Shown: positions 45,678 to 54,849, counted from the first letter of the stretch. The stretch: DNA of 64,000 bases from DASVTR01 sp036382855 (GCA_036382855.1 DASVPO010000024.1:124001-188000), one strand, 5' to 3'. Program-made: numbers and translations. Notes: generated by a model not told the origin, from the sequence alone.

Positions 45678-46799
45678 ATGTCGAAAAGCGACTCAAAGCG
45701 TTTGAGTGAGTTGACGGTTGGCGATGCCAAGCGGATTCTGGTCTATGGCATCGTCGTCGCGCTGGCTATCGCCCTCTTCCTGATGCTCGTCGGCAAGGTC
45801 ATAGTGGCGTTGCTGCTCGGCGTCGTCGCGGGCGTTTATCTTTTGCCCGTTCAGGTCTGGCTGGAGACTCACCTGCGTCGCCGCGCTGGCAGCGCCCTGA
45901 TTACCATCGCTCTCATCGTCGTCCCGCTTATCTCGCTCACGGCCTACGCTTGGCACGAACTCTCCAACTATTCGACAATCGTGCAGGAAAGGCAGGAGGA
46001 GATTATTGACGCCATCAGCAAAGCGCTCTCCGACGTGTTGCCGACCACGCGCGAGGGCACGCGCGCAGGGCTTCAGGCGGCATTCACCGAAGCCGTCACA
46101 CGCTCCGCCGATTTTATTAAAGACCTCCGCCAGAAGGGCGCGCTCCTGCTGGCTTCGCTCTCGCTCTTCTTCTTTACGGTCTACTACGTTCTCACGCAGC
46201 GCGCACGCATCAGCACCTACATCAAGGTTCGCGTCCCCGGCGAATATCACCCGCTTTATGAGAAACTGACGGAAAACATCGGCGGCGCTCTGCGTGGCGC
46301 TTTGCGCGCCGTCTTCATTGACCAATCGCTGAAGGCATTCGTGATTCTCGTGCTCAATATCATCTTCGGCGTGCCCTTGGCGGTCGTGCTCAGCATTACA
46401 ACCTTTCTCACAGGCTTCTTCCCGCTCTTAGGCGAGTGGGCCGTCTACATTCCAATCTCGATTTACCTCTTCGTCTTTCGCCACCAGCCCTTGAGCGCCG
46501 CTCTTTATCTTGGCGTCGGGATAACGATGACGCTCGGCTCTTCACTCCTGCTGCGCCCCAAACTGGCGAGCCAGAACGCAGGGCGTTTCAGCTTCTACTG
46601 GATGCTGCTCGCGCTCGTCGCCGGCGTCTTCGTCTTCGGCATTCCGGGCGTCGTGCTCGGGCCGGCCATCCTCGGCTTCGTTAAAGCCGTCGCGGACACG
46701 ATGCTCGGCGACATCAAGTATGAAACCTCGCTTCTGAAATCCGAAAACGAAGTCGAGAAGCAGAAGACACTGGAAGAAACCATGAGCGCTGCGGATTAA
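45678..46799 (+). CDS. AI-2E-family transporter / permease
   Basis: 373 residues with about eight hydrophobic segments arranged as in the AI-2E (PerM/TqsA) family: paired N-terminal helices, a central amphipathic region (about 105-150), then FFTVYYVLTQRARI and the conserved C-terminal helices with LTGFFPLLGEWAVYIPISIY and VFGIPGVVLGPAILGFVKAV. The C-tail is charged. Substrates of the family are diverse, so none is claimed. ATG 45678 has no strong ribosome site. Confidence 0.88.
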   Translation: MSKSDSKRLSELTVGDAKRILVYGIVVALAIALFLMLVGKVIVALLLGVVAGVYLLPVQVWLETHLRRRAGSALITIALIVVPLISLTAYAWHELSNYSTIVQERQEEIIDAISKALSDVLPTTREGTRAGLQAAFTEAVTRSADFIKDLRQKGALLLASLSLFFFTVYYVLTQRARISTYIKVRVPGEYHPLYEKLTENIGGALRGALRAVFIDQSLKAFVILVLNIIFGVPLAVVLSITTFLTGFFPLLGEWAVYIPISIYLFVFRHQPLSAALYLGVGITMTLGSSLLLRPKLASQNAGRFSFYWMLLALVAGVFVFGIPGVVLGPAILGFVKAVADTMLGDIKYETSLLKSENEVEKQKTLEETMSAAD

Positions 46800-46858
46800 A
46801 CGACAGTGGCGTTTCCCTCATCAATCGTTTACGTGCTATAAGCGAAGCTTCAGAGCCT

Positions 46859-48937
46859 ATGAAGCGCTATGTCATCAAACGGCCTGCTGCCATTGTGCCG
46901 GACAAGCTGGCGCGATACCGTGCGGAGCTTAACGAAGAACAGTATACGGTGGTGCTCGCACCGGCGGGCGCAGCGCTCGTCGTCGCGGGCGCAGGCTCAG
47001 GCAAGACGCGCGTCATCACCTACAGGGTCGCGTATCTCATCGAACAGGGCGTTGCGCCCGCGCGCATTATGCTGGCGACGTTCACCAATCGCGCCGCACG
47101 CGAGATGCTGCGCCGCGTCGAGTTGCTGACCAACGGCGGCGACGTGCGCCGCGTCTGGGGCGGAACCTTTCATCGCATCGCCAACCTCATCCTCCGCCGC
47201 CACGCAGCCTCCATCGGCTTTGAGTCAAACTACACGATTCTTGATTCGGAAGATGCGAAGGATTTCGTTAACGCCTGCATTGACGCTGCGGGCATTGACA
47301 CTAAATCTCGCCGCTTTCCGAAGCCCGAAATCCTTCAGGACATCATCAGCTTTGCCAATAATACGGACAAGCCCATCGGAGATGTTGTTGCGCGCCGTTA
47401 TCCGCATTTTGAGCCGCTCGCATCCAGCATCAAACGCGTTGACATGCTCTACATGGAGCGCAAGCGCGAGCGCAACGTCATGGACTACGACGACCTGCTG
47501 CTCAACTGGAAACGACTGCTCCTTGAGAAGCCGGACATCGCCGCGCTCTACGCTGAACAGTTTCAGCACATCCTCGTTGACGAGTATCAGGACACCAATA
47601 AACTTCAGGCAGAGATAATAGACCTGCTCGCCGTCAAGCATCGCAACGTGATGGTCGTCGGCGACGACGCGCAGAGCATCTTCGCCTGGCGCGGCGCGGA
47701 GTTTACGAACATCTACGAATTTCCGCAGCGCTACCCGGAAGCGCGCGTCTATCGTCTCGAAACAAACTATCGCTCGACGCCCGAAATCCTCGGCCTCGCC
47801 AACGTCTCCATCGCTTCCAACCGCAAGCAGTTTCCCAAAACACTGCGCGCCGCGCGCCCGTCTAAAGGTCTGCCCCCTGCGCTCGTCCCCTGCCACGATG
47901 CAGACCAGCAGGCCGCCTTCATCGCCGCACGTATTCTCGAACTACGCGACGAAGGCATCCCGCTCGAAGACGTGGCCGTGCTCTACCGTTCACACTACCA
48001 TTCGCTTGAGCTTCAACTCGAACTAACACGACGCGGCATCCCTTACCGCGTTCGCAGCGGCGTTCGCTTCTTCGAGCAGGCACACATCAAGGATGTCGTC
48101 TCGTACCTGCGCATCATCACCAACCCGCGCGACGAACTTGCATGGAAGCGCGTCCTGCGAATGATTCCGCAGGTCGGCACGACGACGGCCAACCGTATCT
48201 GGGAGCAATTAGCTTATGCGCCAGACCCACTCGCGCTCGTCCGCCGCGCAGACTTTCACGCCGCGCCGCAGCGTCGCAGTCAGGGCTGGATAGAATTTCT
48301 CTCGCTCCTTGAAGCGCTCACACAGGACGAGACGCGTACCTCTCCGGCGCGGCAGATAGAGCTTATCCTCGCGCGCGGCTACGAAGCGCACCTCGCCGCG
48401 ACTTACGAGAACGCCGAAGCGCGCCTCGAAGACCTGCGCCAACTCGCACACTACAGCGCCCGCTACAATTCGACCGAAGACTTCCTGGCCGAGCTCGCCT
48501 TGCTCTCGACCGAGCGCTACGGCGCGCCGCAGTCAATGGCTGGCGAAGATGTCGTGATGGGTGCTGACGAGGATGAGCTTCTGACGCTCACCTCCGTGCA
48601 TCAGGCTAAAGGGTTGGAGTGGCGCGCGGTCTTCGTTATCTGGGCGGCGGACGGCAAGTTTCCCAGCCCGCGTTCTTTGCGCGAAGCGGAAGGCGAAGAA
48701 GAGGAACGCCGCCTCTGGTACGTCGCACTGACGCGCGCAGCCGAGCAGCTTTACATCACCTACCCGCTGATGGTCACAGATTACAGCCGTCAAACAATCG
48801 TGCAAAAGCCCTCGCGCTTCGTCACCGAAGTCCCGCCCGAGCTATACGACATCTGGGCGCTCGAAGAAGAAAACACCCTCGCCCTCGAAGGGACAGCCGA
48901 AGATGAAGAGAGCGGCCCGCGCGGCTACATCAACTGA
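46859..48937 (+). CDS. UvrD/Rep-type superfamily 1 DNA helicase
   Basis: 692 residues with the canonical 3'-5' SF1A helicase motifs: Q motif LNEEQYTVV, motif I AGAGSGKTRV, motif Ia TFTNRAAREM, motif II VDEYQDTN, motif III VVGDDAQSIFAWRGA, motif IV YRLETNYRS, motif V LTSVHQAKGLEW and motif VI LWYVALTRAAEQLYI. Full-length for the Rep/PcrA group, with a short C-terminus. It unwinds DNA in repair or replication restart. There is a 59-base gap from the permease gene and the esterase follows by 16 bases. Confidence 0.95.
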   Translation: MKRYVIKRPAAIVPDKLARYRAELNEEQYTVVLAPAGAALVVAGAGSGKTRVITYRVAYLIEQGVAPARIMLATFTNRAAREMLRRVELLTNGGDVRRVWGGTFHRIANLILRRHAASIGFESNYTILDSEDAKDFVNACIDAAGIDTKSRRFPKPEILQDIISFANNTDKPIGDVVARRYPHFEPLASSIKRVDMLYMERKRERNVMDYDDLLLNWKRLLLEKPDIAALYAEQFQHILVDEYQDTNKLQAEIIDLLAVKHRNVMVVGDDAQSIFAWRGAEFTNIYEFPQRYPEARVYRLETNYRSTPEILGLANVSIASNRKQFPKTLRAARPSKGLPPALVPCHDADQQAAFIAARILELRDEGIPLEDVAVLYRSHYHSLELQLELTRRGIPYRVRSGVRFFEQAHIKDVVSYLRIITNPRDELAWKRVLRMIPQVGTTTANRIWEQLAYAPDPLALVRRADFHAAPQRRSQGWIEFLSLLEALTQDETRTSPARQIELILARGYEAHLAATYENAEARLEDLRQLAHYSARYNSTEDFLAELALLSTERYGAPQSMAGEDVVMGADEDELLTLTSVHQAKGLEWRAVFVIWAADGKFPSPRSLREAEGEEEERRLWYVALTRAAEQLYITYPLMVTDYSRQTIVQKPSRFVTEVPPELYDIWALEEENTLALEGTAEDEESGPRGYIN

Positions 48938-48953
48938 GAATGGATGATTGCCT

Positions 48954-49676
48954 ATGCCCCCAACCGATAACGCAGATGCTTCTCCCACACATGTTGAGCG
49001 CAGCCTGACAGCCTCCATCAAACTTTACTACGACCTCTACGTGCCTGAAGGCGACGACCGGCAGCCCGCGCGCCCGCTGCTCATCGCGTTGCACGGCTAC
49101 GGCGCAAACAAGCGGCAGATGATGCGCGAGGCGCGAATGATTTCGCCGCCCCGTTTTGCAGTCGCCTCTTTGCAGGGTTTTCATCAACACCTGCGAGAGC
49201 CGAAGGAAGAGGGCGGGCCGCTCCGTTCCGGCTTCGGCTGGGTGACGAGCTTCCGGCCCGAAGACTCGATTGCGCTCCATCATCAGGCGCTTGGAGATCT
49301 AATTACAACGCTCGTTGATGAAGGCGTAGCTGACGTGCGGCGCATTTTCCTGCTCGGCTTCTCGCAATCCTGCGCCGTCAACTACCGCTTCGCTTTCACT
49401 CACAACGAAACTTTACGCGGCGTCGTAGGCATCTGCGGCGGCCTACCCGGCGACTGGGAAACCAGCCATCTCTACCGTCCAACGTCGGCTTCCATCCTTC
49501 ATCTCTACGGCACGCGCGACGAGTTTTATACGCCCTCGCGCGTTCGCGATTACGCCGCGCAGTTAGCCTTGAGGGCTGAGAGGGTCGAAGTTAAAAGTTA
49601 TGATGCGGGGCATGAGATAACGCCCGCGATGCGCGATGACATGCGGGCGTGGCTCGAATCTCAGTCGGCTTTGTGA
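48954..49676 (+). CDS. Alpha/beta-hydrolase, phospholipase/carboxylesterase type
   Basis: 240 residues, soluble. The oxyanion region is LIALHGYGANKRQMM, the nucleophile elbow LLGFSQSCAVNYRF (Ser in GFSQS), the acid probably Asp in YGTRDEFYTP and the base His in YDAGHEITPAMRDD. This matches the small esterase family of YpfH/acyl-protein thioesterase type. Substrate unknown. ATG 48954 is preferred to TTG 48948; both lie shortly after the helicase stop, suggesting one operon. Confidence 0.86.
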   Translation: MPPTDNADASPTHVERSLTASIKLYYDLYVPEGDDRQPARPLLIALHGYGANKRQMMREARMISPPRFAVASLQGFHQHLREPKEEGGPLRSGFGWVTSFRPEDSIALHHQALGDLITTLVDEGVADVRRIFLLGFSQSCAVNYRFAFTHNETLRGVVGICGGLPGDWETSHLYRPTSASILHLYGTRDEFYTPSRVRDYAAQLALRAERVEVKSYDAGHEITPAMRDDMRAWLESQSAL

Positions 49677-49683
49677 AGCTTTG

Positions 49684-50232
49684 TCAGTTAGTAAGAGCGG
49701 CTTGATTCCTGCGGTTCTCGCTCATCAGCGCCATTCCCGAAAGGATGACGACGGTGAGCGGCCAGAGTCCGAAATAGTAAAAGGTGGGGGCATTATCGTA
49801 AGAAGCGATGACCCACGTGAAAAGCAGGTCAACCATGTTGTAGCCAATCGTCGCCGCCCAGAGACGGGTGACCTGAGTGTTGTTGAGACGCCCTCGCGAG
49901 TGTAGGAAAAAGCCGCGCAGCAGAAAACATCCACATGTGGACCAGAAGATGATGAGCAGCGGAAACCATGGGGCGCTCATTAATAATATCAGTGAAATCA
50001 ACAGCCCGTAGCCGGCCGGGAGGAGCAACACGTAGTCAACAATCTCGAAGAAGCGTGCGACGCTTTGCGAGAAAGTCATGCCACCGTTTTCCTTGTAGGA
50101 AAACACCTGCTGCTGCGGCGTGCGTTTGTCGAGCGTCGTGTTGCAACGCATGCAGCGCGGCGCGGTCGGCCAGTTAACCACTCCACATGCTGTGCACTGA
50201 ATACCTCTGGTCATTTCGTTTGTGTTGCTCAT
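49684..50232 (-). CDS. Membrane protein with N-terminal zinc ribbon
   Basis: 182 residues. The N-terminus holds a short zinc-ribbon CTACGVVNWPTAPRCMRC (about 14-31), followed by four hydrophobic helices, the first near LLLPAGYGLLISLILLMSAP. ATG 50232 was picked because AGGAG lies 6 bases upstream and the longer in-frame extension overlaps sequence without coding signal. It is convergent with the esterase, stops 8 bases apart. Function unknown; possibly a protein-interaction or stress-related membrane protein. Confidence 0.75.
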   Translation of the reverse strand: MSNTNEMTRGIQCTACGVVNWPTAPRCMRCNTTLDKRTPQQQVFSYKENGGMTFSQSVARFFEIVDYVLLLPAGYGLLISLILLMSAPWFPLLIIFWSTCGCFLLRGFFLHSRGRLNNTQVTRLWAATIGYNMVDLLFTWVIASYDNAPTFYYFGLWPLTVVILSGMALMSENRRNQAALTN

Positions 50233-50504
50233 GGCCTTCTCCTTCGCCCCTTGCGAGCCTCCGTTTTCAAACTTCATCCGTGCAATAGTCAATCTTCGTG
50301 CCAAGGCTAAGGACGGCCCAGAAGGCGCGGCTTTGCAGACTATTGAGCGCGGCGCGGCATGGCAAGCTGCCACTGAGCAGCGCGGCTCTTGGCAAAACGC
50401 CAACCGGCAAAAGGCGCAGCCGGAGGTTGCCGCACGGCATTCCTTCCAAGTATATTTCAGTTCTGTTCCAGCGAGAATCCAACAAAAATCGGGAGTTGAT
50501 TCTT

Positions 50505-50999
50505 ATGCAGCGAAAACTGCTCGCCGCCGTACTCTTCTTAATCTGGACGATAGCACTCTCAATTCCGGCGGTCGCACTCGCGCAAGGTGAGAGCACAGGC
50601 GCAACTGCTCAACCGAAAATAGGCCGCGCTGACGCGAAGATTGCGAGCGCTGTGCGCGCCGTTCTGGATGCGCAGGCGGCTGCCTGGAATCGCGGCGACA
50701 TAGAAGGCTACATGGATGGCTACATGCGCTCGGACGACATCACCTTCGTCTCCGGCGACAACCTGACGCGCGGTTGGGCCACCGTGCTCGCGCGCTACAA
50801 GAAGAGCTACGACTCGCGCGAGAAGATGGGCCAACTCTCTTTCAGCGACCTCGAAATCAGGCCCATCAACAAGGATTCGGCCGTCGTGCTCGGTCGCTGG
50901 CAACTGACGCGCGCCAACGACACGCCGCACGGTCGCTTCACGCTCATCTTCCGTCGCACCAGAGCAGGCTGGCGAATCGTCCACGACCACACATCGTAA
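50505..50999 (+). CDS. Secreted DUF4440/SnoaL-like NTF2-fold protein
   Basis: 164 residues with a signal peptide (LLAAVLFLIWTIALSIPAVA). The mature domain begins IASAVRAVLDAQAAAWNRGD and continues IEGYMDGYMRSDDITFVSGD, ending RAGWRIVHDHTS, the typical DUF4440 cone-shaped NTF2-like fold. Many members bind or convert small molecules; the catalytic residues are not conserved enough to infer one. ATG 50505 has GGGAG 9 bases before it. A related gene lies at 56284-56976. Confidence 0.82.
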   Translation: MQRKLLAAVLFLIWTIALSIPAVALAQGESTGATAQPKIGRADAKIASAVRAVLDAQAAAWNRGDIEGYMDGYMRSDDITFVSGDNLTRGWATVLARYKKSYDSREKMGQLSFSDLEIRPINKDSAVVLGRWQLTRANDTPHGRFTLIFRRTRAGWRIVHDHTS

Positions 51000-51010
51000 T
51001 CAGTTTAATC

Positions 51011-51090
51011 GTTTAGTCGTTGATTCATTTAAACATTGACCAGCGCAGAAAATGGTTTGAATGAATCCATGACTAAATGAATCAACAGTC
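51011..51090. repeat. Inverted GTTGATTCATTTA repeat upstream of the S9 peptidase
   Basis: The perfect 13-base arms lie at 51019-51031 and 51074-51086, within longer imperfect arms of TTTAGTCG and CGACTAAA-like words. The element ends about 25 bases before the peptidase ATG. Confidence 0.78.
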
Positions 51091-51115
51091 GAATTTTCAA
51101 CAGGAGGGTTAATCA

Positions 51116-53032
51116 ATGCGTAAACTACAGGCCACGCTCATCGCTATTCTTCTCTTGCTATCGTTTGCATCTTCACGCGAGGCTGACGCGCAGCCGGCCG
51201 GCGGAGGCGCTTCGCAGCGCGAGCGCTACGGCATCGAGCGCTACCTGAACATCCGCGGTTCGGGTTCGCCGACGCTTTCGCCAACCGCAGACCGCATCGC
51301 GTTTCTGACCAACATCACTGGCACGCCGCAGGTCTGGATGGTCGGCGCGCAGGGCGGATGGCCGGAGCAGATGACCTTCTATCCTGACAGCGTCGGCTTC
51401 GTCCGCTGGTCGCCGGATGGCTCCGGCCTCGTCTTCGGCAAAGCGCGCGGCGGCGACGAAAACTCGCAGCTTTTCTGGCTCTCGCCTGACGGCTCGGAAA
51501 TCAGAGCCTTAACCAACGACCCGAAGATTCGTCACAACTTCGGCGGCTGGTCACACGACGGCAAGAAAATCTCCTACTCATCAAACAAGCGCAACAAAGA
51601 CTTCTTCGACATCTACGTGATGGACGTAGCCTCAGGGCGCGAAGAGCTTGTCTATCAGCAGGACGGCTCGAACAGCCCCGTTGCATGGTCTTTCGACGAC
51701 CGCTGGCTCGTCGTCTCTCATGCCAACGAGCAGCTCAGTCAGGATAACGATTTATATCTCGTGAGTCTTGAGACAAAGCAGGCGACGCACCTGACGCCGC
51801 ATGAAGGCTCAGCCGAGTTTGAAGATGTCAATTTCACGCGCGACGGAAAATACATCCTGCTCAGCACAAACGATAAACGCGAATTTGCCTCACTGGCACG
51901 CATGAACTTGTCGAACAAGAGCGTCGAAATCCTTGATGACACGCAATGGGATTTGGCTTCGACCGCCATCTCCGACGACGGGCGAATGTTTGCCTACACC
52001 ATCAACCGCGACGGCTTCAGCGAGCTGCACATTCGCGAGCTCGGCGCAGACGGCAAGCTCTCCGCGAAATCCGAGACCGTCAAGCTGCCCGGCAAAGGTC
52101 TCGCAGGCTCTCTCGATTTTTCAAAGGACAACAGCAAGCTCGTCTTAACCTTCAACAGCGCACGCTACAATTCCGATGTTTGGCTCTACGATTTGAAGAG
52201 CCGCGCTCTCAGTCAAGTCACACGCAGCTCGCGCGCTGGCATTCCGCAGTCGTCCTTCGTTGAGCCGGAATTGATTCGCTTCAAGACCTTCGACGGGCGC
52301 GAAGTACCTGCCTGGTATTACCGCCCGCAGACGCCGGCGGCAGGCGGGAAGTTGCCCGTCCTCGTCTCTGTTCACGGCGGGCCGGAAGGGCAGGAGACGC
52401 CCGGCTTCAGCAGTATCTATCAATACTTTATTTCGCGCGGCTACGCCGTGCTTGCTCCGAACGTGCGCGGCTCAACCGGCTACGGCAAGACCTACGCGCA
52501 CCTTGACGACGTGCGCAAGCGCGAGGATTCGGTGAAGGATTTGGCGGCGGCTGTCGAATGGCTGAAGACCTCTGGCGGGGCAGACGCGCGCCGCATCGCC
52601 GTCATGGGCGGCTCCTACGGCGGCTACATGACGCTCGCCGCCATCACGCTCTACCCGGAGCTTTGGGCCGCTGCCGTTGACACCGTCGGCATCGCCAACT
52701 TCGAGAGCTTTCTCAAAAACACTTCCGGCTATCGCCGCAAGCTGCGCGAAGTTGAATACGGCACGCTCGAACGCGACCTTGATTTTCTTAAATCCATCTC
52801 TCCGCTCTTCAAGGTCAACCAGATAAAGACGCCGCTGATGGTCATCCACGGCAAGAACGACCCGCGCGTGCCCTACACGGAGGCCGAACAGATTGTCAAA
52901 GCCCTGCGCGATAGAAATGCGCCCGTCGAATACAAGCTCTTCGATGACGAAGGCCACGGTGTCGCCAAGCTCTCGAACCGCCTCATCGTCTATCCGCTCG
53001 TCGCAGACTTTCTGGACCGTTATATGAAATAA
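51116..53032 (+). CDS. Secreted S9-family prolyl-oligopeptidase-like serine peptidase
   Basis: 638 residues with a signal peptide (LIAILLLLSFASSREADAQP). The N-terminal 350 residues form a PD40-type propeller (SPTADRIAFLTNITG, WSPDGSGLVFGKARGG, WSHDGKKISYSSNKRN). The C-terminal alpha/beta-hydrolase domain has the nucleophile GGSYGGYMTLAA, Asp in HGKNDPRVPYTEAE and His in DDEGHGVAK. This is the dipeptidyl/oligopeptidase arrangement, acting on short peptides in the periplasm or outside. AGGAGGG lies 8 bases before ATG 51116. hutI follows 88 bases downstream across an inverted repeat. Confidence 0.92.
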   Translation: MRKLQATLIAILLLLSFASSREADAQPAGGGASQRERYGIERYLNIRGSGSPTLSPTADRIAFLTNITGTPQVWMVGAQGGWPEQMTFYPDSVGFVRWSPDGSGLVFGKARGGDENSQLFWLSPDGSEIRALTNDPKIRHNFGGWSHDGKKISYSSNKRNKDFFDIYVMDVASGREELVYQQDGSNSPVAWSFDDRWLVVSHANEQLSQDNDLYLVSLETKQATHLTPHEGSAEFEDVNFTRDGKYILLSTNDKREFASLARMNLSNKSVEILDDTQWDLASTAISDDGRMFAYTINRDGFSELHIRELGADGKLSAKSETVKLPGKGLAGSLDFSKDNSKLVLTFNSARYNSDVWLYDLKSRALSQVTRSSRAGIPQSSFVEPELIRFKTFDGREVPAWYYRPQTPAAGGKLPVLVSVHGGPEGQETPGFSSIYQYFISRGYAVLAPNVRGSTGYGKTYAHLDDVRKREDSVKDLAAAVEWLKTSGGADARRIAVMGGSYGGYMTLAAITLYPELWAAAVDTVGIANFESFLKNTSGYRRKLREVEYGTLERDLDFLKSISPLFKVNQIKTPLMVIHGKNDPRVPYTEAEQIVKALRDRNAPVEYKLFDDEGHGVAKLSNRLIVYPLVADFLDRYMK

Positions 53033-53039
53033 GAACTTT

Positions 53040-53110
53040 CCAAAGTCCAAGGTCCAAGGTCCAAAGTCTAAATCCGGCATTGGACTTTGGACCTTGGACT
53101 TTAGACTTTG
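53040..53110. repeat. Inverted AAGTCCAAGGTCC repeat between peptidase and hutI
   Basis: The left arm 53040-53073 is made of AAAGTCCAAGGTCCAAGG words; the right arm 53081-53110 of complementary GGACTTTGGACCTTGGACTT words, with a spacer of about 7 bases, so a long imperfect hairpin. It ends about 10 bases before the hutI start. The same words appear in the spacer of the actE repeat. Confidence 0.9.
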
Positions 53111-53120
53111 AACTAACAAA

Positions 53121-54380
53121 GTGTCCGACACGCTCGCCGTCATCAATTGCTCTCAACTCGTCACGCTCGGAGGCGCGGCCCGCCCGCGCACGGGCGCAGA
53201 GATGCGTGAGCTTTCGATTATCGAAGACGGCGCGATGCTTGTTCGCGACGGGCGCATTGAGCAGGTCGGGCGGCGCAGCGAGATTGGGCCGCTGATGGAA
53301 GCTGGCGTGGAAGTGTTTGACGCGGGCTGGCGCGTGGTGATGCCCGGCTTCGTTGACGCACACACGCATCCTGTGTTTGCGGGCACGCGTGCCGACGAGT
53401 ATGAGCAGCGCGCAGCGGGCGCGACTTATCAGGAGATTGCGGCCAGTGGCGGCGGCATCCGCTCGACCGTCCGGCGCACACGCGCCGCCACGCTCGACGA
53501 ACTAATTGAAGCGGGCCGCCGCTACAGCCGTTGGTTTCTGCAAACGGGCACGACAACCGTTGAGGCCAAGTCGGGCTATGGCCTGTCAGTCGAAGATGAA
53601 CTAAAACTGCTGCGGGCCATCAGGCAGTTAAACGACGAAACGTTGCTACGCTACGTCCCGACCTTTCTCGGCGCACACGACATTCCAGACGAGTACCGTG
53701 AGCGGCGCGCTGATTACGTCGCGCTCATCATCGGAGAGATGCTGCCGCGCGTGGCGCAAGAAGGGTTGGCCGAGTATTGCGACGTGTTCTGTGAAGAGAA
53801 GGTCTTTACGGTTGAAGAGACGCGGCGTATTCTCATGGCGGCGCGCGAGCATGGCCTCAAGCTTCGTCTTCATGCAGACCAGCTATCGCTCTCGGGCGGC
53901 GCAAAGCTCGCGGCAGAACTCTCGGCTGCGACCGCAGACCATCTTGAACACACAGACGCGGCAGGGATAGCGGCCCTGAAGAAGGACGGTGTGCAGCCTG
54001 TGCTGTTGCCGGCTTCCGTCTATGCTCTGGGCCACACTCGTTATCCTGCTGCTCGCGAGATGATTGATGCGGGCCTCGCGGTCGTGCTCGCCACAGATTT
54101 TAATCCGGGTTCGTCGCCGACGCCCTCTATGCCCATGGTTCTCTCAATCGCCTGCACGCATCTCAGGATGTCGCCGGCCGAAGCCCTGACCGCCGCGACC
54201 ATCAACGCCGCCTACAGCCTCGGGAGAGGGACGGAAACAGGGTCGCTGGAAACAGGCAAGCGCGCCGATTTCGTCGTACATGATTGTGCGGACTATCGCG
54301 AGGTGGCCTACTTCTTCGGCCTTGAGCACGCGCGTGCAGTCTACACGGGAGGGCGGCTGGCTTACCTCCGCGAGGCTTAA
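53121..54380 (+). CDS. hutI: Imidazolonepropionase
   Basis: Hydrolyses 4-imidazolone-5-propanoate to N-formimino-L-glutamate in histidine degradation. 419 residues, normal length. Metal and substrate motifs typical of this amidohydrolase are present: VDAHTHPVFAGTRADEYEQR, TTTVEAKSGYGLSVEDELKL, FLGAHDIPDEY, LRLHADQLSLSGGAKLAAEL, ADHLEHTDAAGI and ATDFNPGSSPTPSMPMVLSI. GTG 53121 is the start. No hutH, hutU or hutG lies within the window, so the pathway is scattered. Confidence 0.95.
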   Translation: MSDTLAVINCSQLVTLGGAARPRTGAEMRELSIIEDGAMLVRDGRIEQVGRRSEIGPLMEAGVEVFDAGWRVVMPGFVDAHTHPVFAGTRADEYEQRAAGATYQEIAASGGGIRSTVRRTRAATLDELIEAGRRYSRWFLQTGTTTVEAKSGYGLSVEDELKLLRAIRQLNDETLLRYVPTFLGAHDIPDEYRERRADYVALIIGEMLPRVAQEGLAEYCDVFCEEKVFTVEETRRILMAAREHGLKLRLHADQLSLSGGAKLAAELSAATADHLEHTDAAGIAALKKDGVQPVLLPASVYALGHTRYPAAREMIDAGLAVVLATDFNPGSSPTPSMPMVLSIACTHLRMSPAEALTAATINAAYSLGRGTETGSLETGKRADFVVHDCADYREVAYFFGLEHARAVYTGGRLAYLREA

Positions 54381-54414
54381 AGTAAAGCCACAAGATAGAG
54401 CACAAAAAAGATGC

Positions 54415-54443
54415 TTGACGCACAACTTATTGTCATTTATTAT
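54415..54443 (+). promoter_or_regulatory. Strong sigma-70-like promoter
   Basis: TTGACG (54415-54420), 17-base spacer, TATTAT (54438-54443), five of six matches to each consensus box. It lies 35 bases after the hutI stop and drives rightward into a region with no long reading frame. Start of transcription expected near 54450. Confidence 0.75.
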
Positions 54444-54478
54444 CGGCGCAACACTGGAAAGGAGGTGATCAACAAAGT

Positions 54479-54514
54479 ATGAGTTCTTATCACAGTGAGG
54501 TGGCTGCGGCCTGA
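54479..54514 (+). CDS. 11-residue peptide ORF behind an extended Shine-Dalgarno
   Basis: ATG 54479 encodes MSSYHSEVAAA then TGA. AAAGGAGGTGATC (54458-54470) is complementary to 13 bases of the usual 16S rRNA 3' tail and ends 8 bases before the ATG, with the core GGAGG at a workable distance. Few genes in this window have so complete a match. The peptide has no hydrophobic or signal character. It could be a translated small protein, a leader peptide, or a ribosome-loading site that affects the RNA. Confidence 0.5.
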   Translation: MSSYHSEVAAA

Positions 54515-54639
54515 CCTCTGGACTGATAATCTGAAATTGTTAGGATTCCAAGTCCAGTAGTTTCGCTCTCTGTAGTGCAGGGTTGACAGCAACCGCGCAC
54601 ACTTGAGCGGCCCACAGGCCAATCCCAACAGTTCACCGA

Positions 54640-54677
54640 AAGACCGCCCGTGCGTGAGTATGGGCGGTCTTCTCTTT
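54640..54677 (+). terminator. Intrinsic terminator of the small RNA
   Basis: Ten-base stem AAGACCGCCC (54640-54649) with 54662-54671, 12-base loop, then a pyrimidine-rich CTCTTT tail. Confidence 0.8.
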
Positions 54678-54849
54678 CCAGTTCGGTTGATTGATTAGGA
54701 CCGCGGGCAGTTTCCGTTTCTCAGCAAAATCAAGTCTTAAACTCCCGGGCGGCGCGGCCATAGCAGCACAATAATTATGCTTCCCATGCATTGTACTCAA
54801 ACGTACAGACGGCCTTCCGGCCTTATCGCTAAAATTCCTCTCAGCCTCT

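Larger units (their letters stand above)
54450..54677 (+). ncRNA. Candidate small RNA with an 11-codon ORF at its 5' end
   Basis: Bounded by a near-consensus promoter and an intrinsic terminator, giving a transcript of about 228 nt. It starts almost directly with an extended ribosome-binding sequence and a tiny ORF (54479-54514); the remaining 160 nt are non-coding and contain complementary segments (CTGGACT near 54517-54524 with AGTCCAG near 54551). It is not recognisable as 6S, SRP, RNase P or tmRNA. Dual function or a leader-type RNA is possible. The call rests on boundaries, not on homology. Confidence 0.55.

Noticed and set aside
53121..54380. hutI as part of a local histidine-utilisation operon
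   Set aside because: The upstream gene is a peptidase behind an inverted repeat, and downstream there is only a small RNA region; no other hut gene is near.
54458..54470. Minus-strand GATCACCTCCTTT as the 3' end of a 16S rRNA gene
   Set aside because: The sequence that would precede it on the minus strand has no similarity to the conserved 16S 3' region.
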